Assembly: GCA_037176905.1 (NCBI GenBank)
Contig: JBBBWG010007113.1
Span: 1 to 45,576, forward strand
Length of the DNA stretch: 45,576 nt
Direction: 5' to 3'
Origin: Azolla pinnata
Lineage: Eukaryota > Streptophyta > Polypodiopsida > Salviniales > Salviniaceae
Shown here: positions 23,131 to 34,236 of the stretch, one piece after another
Layout of the letters: every line of letters begins with the position of its first letter
How positions within the stretch are numbered: position 1 is the first letter of the stretch
Notes under the pieces: generated by a model
Databases searched by the model: none
What the model saw: the letters and a program-made list of their open reading frames with translations, nothing else
What the model was told of the DNA's origin: nothing
Made by a program: the position numbers and the translations under genes

Positions 23131-25532
23131 CTACCCACTAAGAATTGGAAAATAACCTTTTGTTTTGGAATCATATGGATTGTCAGATACGAGCAACGGC
23201 AATTTCTCCACGTACATAAAAAGCCTCCGATGATTGTCTCTTGTAAAGTTCTCCGCTCCCTTAGCATCATCATGTTCCATCATTACCCATAGGTCCTTCG
23301 AGTTTACACGCTTTAAGCTTTTCCGGCAGAAAGGGCATGATGCAGATCGCGATCTCCTACACGAGAAACCATAAAATATAATCGATTATACCGCTGAGAA
23401 ATGTTATGAAATAAGGATGGGGCAAATACTTGGGGTAGTTGTCCATTGCGCGTTTTCAAGATGAATAAAATGGAATGGATGGAAAAAATTACCATCTAGA
23501 CCTTTGAGCAAATATGGACACAGCTACTGGAATTAGAAGATACTAAGGATACTGAGCTGGATGAGTGCAGAATCATGTTTTAACAGTATATTGGCAAAGA
23601 AGGTACTTTTAGAACGAGAGTACAAAAAAAGCTATGAAATGGGGCTATGACATCTATGCCAAGTTTTATATAAGAGGTAAGATCAGAAAATGATGGAAAG
23701 AACTTCATAAGATATGAAATACAATACCCACACAAGCCCATTTTTTACAAACAATCAAGAGATATGGAAAAGAACAAATGTGGTAAGAAATAACAAAGCT
23801 GGAGTAAAACAAAGTAATGGTGAAAACTAGAGAAGATATCAAGAAGCATAGGGTCAGCCTTACCAATCTCGATAGCACTTGATGCACATCGAGTGACTAC
23901 AACCAGGAAGCACGACCTTATTCAGTATCTCAAGACAGATACCACACTCCCGTTCACGTTCAACATCATCGGTTTGCACTCGATGGTGGTGTCTGGCTCC
24001 CTCATCTCCATAGTTTCTCTTATACTTGTCTTTACATCTGGCCTTCTGATTCAAGGCCTCCTTCTCTGTCACTCCCCCATCCAGGACTTGCAATGAAGGT
24101 AAGATATATCCTTCCAAAACCAAACGAAGAGTTTCAATATTTTGTTGGCACAACCAGATGAAATCGCATCTCTGAGATTTTTACAAATAAGTGGCATATT
24201 TAAACTTCACAAATTGCTCTGCACTTCAAGCCACATTGGATAAAAAAAAAGCGTCCATTTTTTTTTGTAACTCTTATACGAACCATAAAACTCGCGAAGA
24301 CTCGCCTTCCTTTCATGAGTAGACATTGTTGTCGTTCCATCTTTCAATACCTGGAATTTATCCACCAAGTTTGTTTAGATAAAAAAAAACAACACACTTG
24401 CATCCTCATGATTTCTCTTAGTTCATTAGATTCACTATATTGAACACCATCTTCGATTGCCTTTCTTTGCAAGAAATAAAGTCTTCAACTATTCTTATTA
24501 TCACAAACAACCGTCAGAGTTTCCTCACCTTGTATATCAGAACATGGAGGAGGCCAAAGGAGGCAATCAAGTTGCAGTCTGCCCAGCTTAGAAAACATAG
24601 CAGGAAGGATGGACCATAACCCAGTCTCATTTGTAGTGAAGCACCTTCCTTGGTAAGCCCTAATGCCCTGAAATTAGAAATACAAATAATAGGATACATG
24701 CATGAGAAAGATATATTGATCAAATGTTAACAAGTCGGTAAGTGCATGTATTATACAAAAAAAGGCTGATGTTAATTGAAATTGTTGAAATATGGAGTGT
24801 AATTAAATGTTGATGTTAATCGAAATTGTTGAAATATGGTAGTCAGTACACAGTAGATGAGGTTACCAAAACAAGTTCGAATTTATCCATCATAGAATTG
24901 AATTAACAAAGTCTTTCCTCGATTTACCCAAATGCTACAACCGTTTCTCAAATACTGAGTCATCACCCTCTCCTGGAAACTATATATGTCCTATTCAATC
25001 ATTTCCATCCATTGTTTCCTTGAGCACTTACATACCACATTCTCAATCATATATAAGCTAATCAATTAGCCAACCCTCTTCATTGGGAAAACTTTGAGCA
25101 CTCATCTATGAGCTACTCTGCTCTCATCTATAACCTTAATTATCTTCTTCATCCAAATCAATCTATGCCACAATATTAATAAATATTTGTTAAATCATAT
25201 ATACGATGAAACCATTTTAAGACTATTCACGAAACGATTCATATTTTCTCACCGACCGAGCTATGAGCAGTGAAACTATTCACAGCCAAATTTTGATCAC
25301 TCATCTTTAACCTCATGCTAGCTCATATATATGAAAACTTTGTGAAACAATGATAAAACGAATTCTGAAACGATAACAATAAAATAGACCCTAATCTAAT
25401 CCTGACATACATGGTATTGGCATGTTGGATATCAGCTTCAAGCTGCTTGAGAGACTCTTTGAAAGATCTCCTTCTGTTCAATCCAAGCCCTAACATAGTA
25501 TACTGCACGTCAGAGCCGATAAAAATCCTCAT
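23131..25532 (-). CDS. AIRP2: AIRP2-like RING-HC E3 ubiquitin ligase, 5 exons, 266 aa
   Basis: Predicted cytosolic E3 ubiquitin-protein ligase of the AIRP2 family; in Arabidopsis AIRP2 is a positive regulator of abscisic acid responses. Exon model in coding order: 25532-25411, 24667-24529, 24350-24284, 24110-23864, 23356-23131 (801 nt, one frame). Family landmarks appear in order: RRSFKESLKQLEADIQHANT, LQMRLGYGPS, WADCNLIASFGLLHVLIYK, HERKASLREFYGYILPSL, then a C3HC4 RING with Cys165, Cys168, Cys180, His182, Cys185, Cys188, Cys199 and Cys202, followed by SLKRVNSKDLW and RRLFMYVEKLPLL. Family length is about 240 aa; extra residues lie at the N-terminus before RRSFK, so a later start at the Met of MLGLGLN is possible. 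For exon 4 I chose the acceptor that restores REFY-GYILPSL; an upstream acceptor would add a 21-residue insert. Confidence 0.93.
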
Positions 25533-27234
25533 AAAAAACCCAATAAGGGGCCCGGTTTGTATTCAACCGATGCTGGAAAGATTGCCTAAGCTCTAGAAAA
25601 ATCTCTGTAGTGTGAACCTGAATACTCTTCCACAGACAAAGCTCTGCAATATGAACACGAATCTTTGATACTGTAAGGAAATTGGCAACTAGATGGATCA
25701 AGAGAGATTTGTGAACTGATGACGACAATGATGATGATGGTGAAGAAGAAGAAGAAGACAATGCTGATGATTGAATTGATGCTGCAGAGGATCCATATTC
25801 CATCCGTATCTCTTTGTCTACGGATTGGAATCTTCTTTTAACTACTTGGATACACCAGAAAGAAAACTTTGCTCGGGGACAAGAAAAATAGGGTTTTTGG
25901 GTGTGAAGATCTATTACCGGTCCCAACGGTTTGACTACATGGATTAGGCAATGTTCCAGTTTGAAAAATTAGGGTTTTGGTCTCTGATTAGGGGTTTTGC
26001 GGGTGGGAAGAAAATTTAGGATTTCTTCTGCTTCCGATGGTTTGCTCGATTGAATGCGGGGACAGGAGCTCTACGAGATGGAATCTCTTCGCAGGGTTGA
26101 GTCTTAGGGTTTTGGGTATTTCATTCAACATGAAGTGGGGTCACAGCTGCTGCTCCAGAGAAGAAGCATCATCAGGGTTTGTCAAAGAAGCAGGGAAGCA
26201 GGGTTTTGCTCCGGGCACAGGAAGCACACTAGGGTTAGGCTGCAGAGAAAAGTCTAGAATTAGGGTTCAAGCAATTGGAAAAGCAAACTAGGGTTTTCTT
26301 CTTGTGCAAGAAAAGATACCTAACCTATACACGTGCAGATGTCCATTTCATCTGGTTTTCTATTTTGCAGAAAGCATGTACTTGGTGGTAGATCTTATCC
26401 ACAACGTTTTTGTAACTTGGATTTCTCAACGCGATTTTGGGAAAACGGGCCAGAAGCCAGAAATACGGTACAAAATACGATCCAAATACACTGCCACTTC
26501 TCACATATCAGTGCAGGGGGAGAAACCCATTATATACAACAGTATACCGGCCCAATACAGTACAAATACAGCTATGAATCTCCTCCTCTTCATGATCACG
26601 ATGATCATCATCTTCTTCTTCTTCTTCTACCATTGAAATAAATGTACAAAACCCATTGCCCATCAAAATACGGTCCACAAAACAAAGTTCTTTCCGCCCA
26701 ACAACAATCTACATACAGCAAGCCCATCTGCTGCTCTGCATCTGCTTGGGAACACTCGTCGATGGTGGTATGCGATTATTTTTCTGTCGATTTCGGAGCT
26801 GTTGATTGGTAAGCATCAGATGCATACACATTGTCGGCGGTTGGTGGTTGAGAAGATACATACATACAGTTAACACTTGGTGGGTAAAGTACAGGCTCAT
26901 CAATAAACAACAGCAGCAGCAGCAGAAGTCCTTCTTCTTCTTCTTCTTCTTCTTCTTCTTCTTCTTCATGTGATGGGAAAGCTAGCCAAATTTGAAGTAC
27001 CTGATCTGCCGACTGCTAGATGACAAGCATGTCATCAGTATTCCAGACAAACTCAGAGTAGAAGAGAGTGCATGGTTCTCTGTATGCTGCTCCCATTGCT
27101 TATCTGATTCCGACTCAGATTCTTCCATTTCTTCTTGCTACATTCCACATACTATGCAATGTAACCAGATCCTTGCTCATCTGAACTGATTTCTGACTTA
27201 GATTCTTCCATTTCTTCTTTCTACATTCCCCATG
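25533..27234. other. Upstream region of AIRP2-like gene; telo-box motifs
   Basis: The proximal 0.8 kb holds the AIRP2-like promoter and leader. Several AGGGTTTT motifs (AAACCCT telo-box on the minus strand), common in plant housekeeping promoters, occur at about 25890-26300. Later come GAA and CTT triplet tracts (about 25745-25757, 26607-26625 and 26933-26966). Open frames here lack family motifs. Confidence 0.45.
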
Positions 27235-27306
27235 CATGTGCTGTGCAAGCGCATGGACACAGTTCCAAATTCTCAAACATAATGACATGCGCTTGCACAG
27301 CACATG
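27235..27306. repeat. Perfect 21-bp inverted repeat with 30-nt loop
   Basis: Arms 27235-27255 (CATGTGCTGTGCAAGCGCATG less its last base begins the arm) and 27286-27306 are exactly complementary, with 30 nt between. If transcribed the RNA would fold into a 21-bp hairpin. It lies about 530 bp past the APRT stop codon. Possible origins are a transposon footprint, a small-RNA hairpin or an RNA-processing structure. Confidence 0.93.
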
Positions 27307-27519
27307 TAATTGCAGCATTTAGAATCGAAACCCGGTAGGAAGTAAGTTTGCTGACCCATTCGCAAAATTCAGATTTCGATTCATATATAATGCATTCATT
27401 GCCCTGCATTTGCTGCAGTGGGTTTGCATGTATATATCATTCACGACGACTCGAGGATCATGCATAGCATACTGGATCTGTCAGTAATTGCAGCATTTAG
27501 AATCGAAACCCGGTAGGAA
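27306..27519 (+). repeat. 36-bp exact direct repeat, 178 bp apart
   Basis: The same 36 nt, starting GTAATTGCAGCATTTAGAA, occur at 27306-27341 and 27484-27519. The first copy overlaps the end of the inverted repeat by one base. Exact identity in non-coding DNA suggests a recent local event. Confidence 0.92.
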
Positions 27520-27834
27520 CTTAGATGATGAATTTCTTTTGAAAAGTAAGCATCAGTGGATCCTTTTTCTGGGCGGTACAAATTCTTTCCGCAAATGCCG
27601 GATTGCTTCATTCCGAGAGAGAACATGCAGAGAAACACAGGTACTACATCACTGGGGAAGATTTTCGCATTGCGCAGATAAAGATTCTGATTCCAGACAC
27701 ATACAGCAGAAAGACATGGAGGAATTCTCATGCGGACCCACCGATGCACCATGGGGACAGAGAAATGCACGAATGCTGAACCATCGATCGATCTGCACCA
27801 TCTTCTGCAGAGGGAAGGCCATGGCCAAAGCTGT

Positions 27835-30728
27835 TTACTGCGTTTCGACCAAAATGTAGAGCGGCTTCCCCCCCAGGTTTTCTCGCCCCTGTGTGCCTCG
27901 ACAATGTCAAAAAAGAGCAAAAGAAAACCAAAAGAAGAAGAAAACAGCAAATGGGGAAACAGCATTTTAGACCGGTTTTGGATTTATGTTGTTTTGCACC
28001 AGCACTTGGTTAGAGGCTGATTTGTACAAGAATGAAGATCACATATATACCTTGAGTTGAGAGGCTTCAACAATACAAGCACATTCCACAACTCGAGCGC
28101 CAGCCCGTTCTAGGAACACCATCCACCATCCAAAAAACAACAAACAATCCATTTTAGAGTCTCTTTTTAAGGGTTAAGAAGAGCTTGTTACCGGTGATTT
28201 CTCCGCCGATGAATCCATCAAGCACCAAGGAAGAGGAAGAAAGAAAGAAAGGAAAGGAAAGGAAGAAGGTTAGCTGCGTTACCTAATAATCGGATCGCAG
28301 CACAGAGAGTGCCACCGGTGGCAATAAGATCGTCTACCACTAGGGCTCGATCATCAGGCCCAACGGCTCCCACGTGCATCTCAATGCAGTCAGTGCCATA
28401 CTCTAGAGCATACTTCTCCGATATCACCTCACCTGCTCAGAAAGAGCCCCTATGAGTGTGTCTGGGCATATGCTTTATCAAACCATTATTAGCTTACCAG
28501 TTTTCAGTCTGCAACAAAAAAAGAACTGATTTTGGCACGACAGTTTATGCAATGTGTAGATGCACAAAACCGCAGTTGATCCCATGATGACAACATGGGA
28601 AGGGAAACCGTATGGAATTGCCTAAATGCAGCTGAACCAAGCATGTGCTTCTTAGGATGAGCTTTTCAGATCATGGTATAGGCATTATTGAACCTTACTG
28701 GTTTTCATTCTACATCAACCAACAATTGATCTGCATGACAGGTTTATGTGATGTATAGGTTATAGTTCACCTCACCATGAGACAATGGAACAGAAACTAT
28801 ATGGAATGGTTTAGATACAGCTCAAACCAAGCATTTGCTGCTTAGGATGCCTTCTGGGTGCTTTTCAGATCATCACAAACAGTTCAACAAATCACTGCCA
28901 TGATGACTTTCGACCCATTGCACACAAGATTAGTTCCATAGCCCATTAACCCATGACAATGCATTGATCAGAAAGGGAGCTTCTTCCTTCATCATCATCA
29001 TCATCATCTTCTTCTTCTTCTTCTTCTTCTTCATCTGCTTTGCATTACCAGGTAATTTCTTTGGTTTGCGCATGGGCACGAACTTTGCCCCAATTGCCAG
29101 CGCAATGGGTGCTCCGAATATAAAGCCCCGTGCTTCGATCCCTGCAGACATAAAACACCACCATCATTAAGTCTAATGTGTTCATTAAACCGAGCCATGA
29201 GGCTGCCACCACTGTGATGGTGATGGTGATGGTGGTCTTGTCACCTGCCACCACTGTGATGCCTCTTCCCTTGAACCGTTCTACAAACATGTCAATGCAA
29301 TCTTGAAATGCTCGGTGATCAAGCAGCAATGTGGTGATGTCTCGGAACATGATTCCTGTTGCACAATACAAACCGACACCAAATCGACGTTATAACACAC
29401 ACACACACACACATCCACCTTCCTCAAATACAGCATTTAACAACAGAGGCACCATATCCACATCCACACCATATCCACGCGCATCTGAAGCAGAATCAGA
29501 AGATATATACACAGTCCTCAAAGAGGAGTATAGTATTATAGCACGCCATCATTCCACAAGAGTGGGGCATCAAGGAGAGGAGCTGCCAGGAGGCATTTGG
29601 ACCAAGAATGAAGATGCGTAAATACATGCATATACAGACAGGTCTTCCACATTTGATTCAATCAGGATTTCCCATTTTCTTTTTGCCCAAGAATCAGCGC
29701 CCACTGAAAATTTTCATGTGTGCATAAATGTGCATATGAGACAGGTCTTGCGCATTTGATCCAATTAGGGTTTACCATTTTCCTTCTGCCCACGAATCAG
29801 CAAATGGAAACATTTCATGCATACTATATATGCCTACGAGAGGTCTTGCACATCGATTCACCATTTTCTTACCCAAGAATCAGCGCCCATGGAAAGTTTC
29901 ATGCATACCTAGAAGGCATTGCACAGTGTGTAGATTAAGGTTTCCCGTTCTTTTGCCCAAGAGCCAGCACATGGAAAATCTTCATTGCATGCAGATGTAC
30001 ATGCAAACGAGGGGTCTTGCACAGTGTGTAGATTAGCCTTTCCCATTCGTTTGCCCAAGAATCAGCACATGGAAAATCTTCATGGCATACATATGTACAT
30101 GCAAAATCTTCATGGCAATGCAAATGAGGGGTCTTGCACACTGAGCAGATTAGGGTTTTTCTAAATTCTTTTTCCCAAGAATCAGCACATGGAAAATCTT
30201 CATGGCAATGCAAATGAGGGGTCTTGCACACTGACCAGATTAGGGTTTTTCTAAATTCTTTTCCCCCAAGAATCAGCACATGGAAGAATCACATGGCAAT
30301 GCAAATGAGGGGTCTTGCACACTGAGCAAATTAGGGTTTTCCTCCATTCTTTCTGCCCAAGAATCAGCACATGGAAGAATCACATGGCAATGCAAATGAG
30401 GGGTCTTGCACAGTGAACAGATTAGGGTTTTCCTCGATTCTTTCTGCCCAAGAATCAGCAAATGGAAGAATCACATGGCAATGCAAATGAGAGGTCTTGC
30501 ACACTGAGCAGATTAGGGGTTTTCTCAATTCTTTCTGCCCCAAGAATCAGTACATGGAAAACAAAAACAGAAAAACAAATCATGGTATACATATATGCAT
30601 GGGAGAAAGAGAGAGAAGATTAGGGTTTCCCCCATGAATTCCGAACCTGGCTTGGGGAAGTCAGGGACGATGCGGATGGCCGAGGAAATGCGGGTGACAC
30701 GAGGGTCTCCATCTCTCCATGCCGACAT
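27835..30728 (-). CDS. APT1: Adenine phosphoribosyltransferase, 6 exons, 182 aa
   Basis: Catalyses adenine + PRPP to AMP + pyrophosphate, the purine salvage step that also inactivates cytokinin bases in plants; usually cytosolic. Exon model in coding order: 30728-30647, 29355-29245, 29141-29049, 28432-28283, 28109-28051, 27888-27835 (549 nt, one frame). Landmarks are [20 protein letters not shown], the flexible-loop region [39 protein letters not shown], and the PRPP-binding motif [14 protein letters not shown] at residues 125-138. The C-terminal exon [17 protein letters not shown] is short but matches the family end. Length equals the cytosolic plant type (about 183 aa), with no transit peptide. 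Intron 1 (about 1.3 kb) carries a ~90-bp repeat array. Confidence 0.96.
29680..30600. repeat. ~90-bp tandem array in APRT intron 1
   Basis: About ten copies of a unit containing AAGAATCAGCACATGGAAA, GGGGTCTTGCACA and GATTAGGGTTTT recur at about 29690, 29793, 29876, 29958, 30058, 30177, 30269, 30358, 30448 and 30541. The spacing is mostly 83-101 bp, with one of about 119. The central copies (30100-30500) are the most alike. Most copies carry a telomere-like TTAGGGTTT box. Confidence 0.92.
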
Positions 30729-31620
30729 TCTGCTCCTCTTCCTGCTGCTGCTGCTCTCTTTCTTTCTCTATGTTCCTCTCTGGGTCTTCTTTCCCAGCTA
30801 GACAGAGGAGCAATGCCTGCAGTCTGTGAAATGATACCTGCAATTTGGGGCATGGCATAGGAGATCACACACCCATATATATAGATAGACAAGAGAGATG
30901 GATTGACATATGCATAGATCTGCAATACATTGTGGAAGAAGAAGAGGAAGAAGGAGGAGGAGGAGGAGGAGGAGGAGGAGAAGGTAGGTGTGTATGATGG
31001 GGGGAAAAAAGGAAAGCAGAGATGGCACACAGAACAAGCATGAGAGTGGTGATGGAGGAGAAGAACAGAGAAGCAATGTTGAGAACTGTGCCATATATCC
31101 TTGACATCACCACTGAATCACCACCATCACCATCACCATCCCCATCACCACTACCACCACCACCACCATCATCATCAACAACAACAACAGCTACAGCAAA
31201 TCCATGGATTGCATGATTCTCTGTATGCATCCCTTCCTACCCTACCTATGCAGATTGTTGTGGCAAGCATCATCATCATCATCATACACTGTCATGCAAT
31301 CCATGGATTGTTGGTGTTGTTTGTTGATGATGATGGTGGTGGTGGTGGTGGTGGTGGACTGTATCAATTACCCTCACCATCATCACCATCATCACCATCA
31401 CCACCACCATCTTCATCAACAACAACTGCAACAAATCCATGGATTGCATGACTGTCTGCATATATCCCTTCCTACCCTGCCTATGCAGATTGTTGTGGCA
31501 AGCATCATCACCATCATCATCACCATCACTATCACCATCATACACTGTCATCCACCCATCACATACATGCATGATCACAGACAGCTGCACACACTGATAC
31601 CATACCCTACCTGCCATCTA
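30729..31620. repeat. Low-complexity APRT upstream region with ~237-bp duplication
   Basis: GGA/GAA tracts (about 30935-30980) are followed by CAC/CAT tracts (about 31110-31180, 31265-31290, 31325-31420 and 31503-31545). A block TCCATGGATTGCATGA..GCAGATTGTTGTGGCAAGCATCATC occurs at about 31200 and again at about 31437, a direct duplication. Poly-His and poly-Ser open frames here follow the repeats. The APRT promoter should lie in the proximal part. Confidence 0.8.
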
Positions 31621-32890
31621 TTTATCTGGTGCCCATCTGTCTAGCAGTAGCATGGATTGTGTGTAATATCTCAGAGGAACAAATCTCCTCAGAAGATGCC
31701 CACTGATGATGCTCTTTGTGTTTCTTTCCTTTTTTTTCCCCCCCCCTATGCCACCAAGAAGCTGCAGCATCCCAAATCCTGCTCCACAGGATCTACAAAA
31801 CCCATCATTGGAATCCTGATGAAGAAAGGCTGCAATCTTTTCCTGGTCCTGGTTTTTGGACACAATCTGTAAGGGCAAGATCCCTTTGGTGACAAGACAA
31901 GCAGATAACAACAAGAGGAAGATTACAAGGAGAACCCCAAAGACACAAAATCTGTGCACACACACAAATCTATGCATCAGATATATTTCTGTATCCACCC
32001 ACCTGTATGCAAAAATGCATGCATGCATGTGATCATGATGCAGAAAGATCTGCATATATATGAGGCATCTTTTAGTGTTTCTGTCCCAAATCTTGTGTCG
32101 ATCGATCGATCGATCGAAGCAGCGCAAGGGTGTTTGGGTAATTTCGTGAAACGATGGGCTCGATCATCCTCGGCATGCTTCTCTACGCAAGCAAATCGAT
32201 CCATTCTTGTTCCTTGCTTGATTCTACCTATCGACGCGATCCTCTTCCCAACCTTAGAAAAGCTTGCTTACATAAAGGAGCATCGATCAATACCACGGAG
32301 TGAATGAGCAGCAACGAGCTCAGATCTACCCTCTCTGTGCCATGATCTTGTTTCTGAGGTCATCTGATTTCGCGATTCGAAGTACGCAATCGATCAAAAA
32401 CCCTAAACTTGAGCTTTTTTCGAGTAGCTTGACATAGGATTTCAGTGTCCCAAGGATCCATATCTTAGAGATCTTTCCTGCTGATCGAATGCCACGCACG
32501 ATCGATTCGGAACGCAATTCCATGCCGGAAGGATTTCGCACCTCCCCCAGAAAGCCCGAAGCTTCGCAGTGTAGATGCAGTCGAGAGCTTTTACTTCCTT
32601 TTTTCTGCTTCGGAATCGGCATCATGAGATCGATCAGATCGTTGCATATCTTCGATACAGACAGTGACTCTCCGGTGTCTATGGCATCGTTGTGGTCAGA
32701 TATCCGATCATGGCCACTGACGTAAAGCTTAAGGGAAACAATGAAAGCGGCTCATGTTCACGTGGCGATGTCAGTTGGGACACATGTCTGCAAAAGCCAA
32801 GTGATAGCCCAGCTCCATGATGATGTTATTTGCCATGCTGTTTTTTACATAATGGGGTACCATCATCATCATCATCATCTTCTTCAGCAT
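31621..32890. other. No gene recognised
   Basis: Open frames on either strand (for example 31618-32127 minus, with one hydrophobic stretch) carry no family motif. A (GATC)n tract lies at about 32099-32116. Nothing else is supported. Confidence 0.4.
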
Positions 32891-32898
32891 CAGCATCA

Positions 32899-33245
32899 TG
32901 CAAAGCCATTTGATGCCATACATAGCAAAGTTTTTCTCTTATGTTAGCTGCCACAAATCTGAGACATCGCCCTCGAATCGATCCTTCAAGCATGGTTGTT
33001 TTTTTTACCAAAGGTGGACTTTGATAACAGCTATTTAACTTCCACCAAAAGTGGTGATTGAAATAGTTCATGCAGAGTCATTTGATCCCATACATAGCAT
33101 ATCTTTTCTTTTCTCTGATGCCAGCTGCCACCGATCCGACATCGCTATCGAATCGATCCTCCAAACATGGTTGTTTTTTCTACCAAAAGTGGACATTTAT
33201 AACAGCTATAACTTGCACCAAATGTGGTAATTGAAACAGTCGGAG
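32899..33245. repeat. ~172-bp tandem duplication
   Basis: Copies at about 32899-33072 and 33073-33245 share CATTTGAT, CATACATAGCA, GAATCGATCCT, CATGGTTGTTTTTT, ACCAAA.GTGGAC and ATAACAGCTAT in the same order. Non-coding. Confidence 0.85.
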
Positions 33246-34236
33246 GCATGGAGTCGCATGAAATCAGGCACCGATGGAGTCGATCATCCAATTCCATCCA
33301 TCCATTGTATGCATCGACAACAGTAGCAGCAACTCAATTCTAATCGCTCTGATGATGTTCTCGGCATGAGGCGCAAGGCAACTACCTGTTACAATATCAA
33401 AGCGCCATCATATCAGAGATTAATTACGGTTATTGTGATCGATGAAACCACAAGTGTTTCCCATGAGCCCCATGCTGATAAAGAACTGATTTCTCTGCAC
33501 TTTGTTACCTCGATCATCGTGAAGTTCGGTTAGAAATATGTAATGGTCCTGCTTCATCCGAAGTCGAACCGGAAGCCCCCGTCTGATTGTTCACGGTTGA
33601 ATAAATAGCAGCTGAAAATGGATCTGAATCATGGTTTCAACAGCTTCAAAAGTTGCATTCGGATTCGCATTCGGTTTCAGTTGCAAAAACACTTTAATGC
33701 AATTTGGGTACATGAGATTCCCCAAAACCAAAACCCCGATTTTGGTCGATTCCTGATGGTAAGCAGCATGCCATGTTCGGATTTGTGCAAAGAGATCTGA
33801 CAAACTCTTTCATAGCTTTCTTCCTTGGCTGAAAGCCCTAGATGCCAATGCATGCTACAATTCCATCATTGCGCTTGCGACAGATTGAACGCAGATGCTA
33901 CTGGAGCATCATGAAACCGGTCATTCGCACATAATAAGAGCTTTTCTACACCATTTTGCCTCATGGTTTCCAAAAATATTTGTGATGATGTGAAGCAATT
34001 GAAGCACCTTTATCTACATGAATCTCTCATGTGAATCTTCCTTGTACGCAAATTGGCCTGACAAGCTTAACTGTTTTCCAATGGATTTGCCATTTTGCCA
34101 AAGAATCCTTGAGAACATTTCTTGTTCAAATCCTTGACTTGCCATTTCGTTCTTCCACCGTACGTATAGATCATGCCCAGGTCTTGATGGACAAAATCAA
34201 CCGTACCATTGGGCATATGACTCAATCCATGATATC
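33246..34236. other. Downstream flank of PPR gene
   Basis: Should hold the 3' untranslated region of the minus-strand PPR gene. No other coding sequence is recognised. Confidence 0.4.

Noticed and set aside
26037..26291. 84-codon plus-strand frame upstream of AIRP2-like
   Set aside because: It consists largely of AGGGTTT-rich leader-type sequence with no recognisable motif.
27441..27965. 174-codon minus-strand frame covering the APRT last exon
   Set aside because: The true reading of 27888-27835 is in another frame ([17 protein letters not shown]), which matches the APRT C-terminus.
31618..32127. 169-codon minus-strand frame with a hydrophobic stretch and a YYTQ near the end, considered as a secreted peptide precursor such as phytosulfokine
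   Set aside because: The phytosulfokine core YIYTQ and its context are absent; the frame ends in repeat-like sequence and has no conserved domain.
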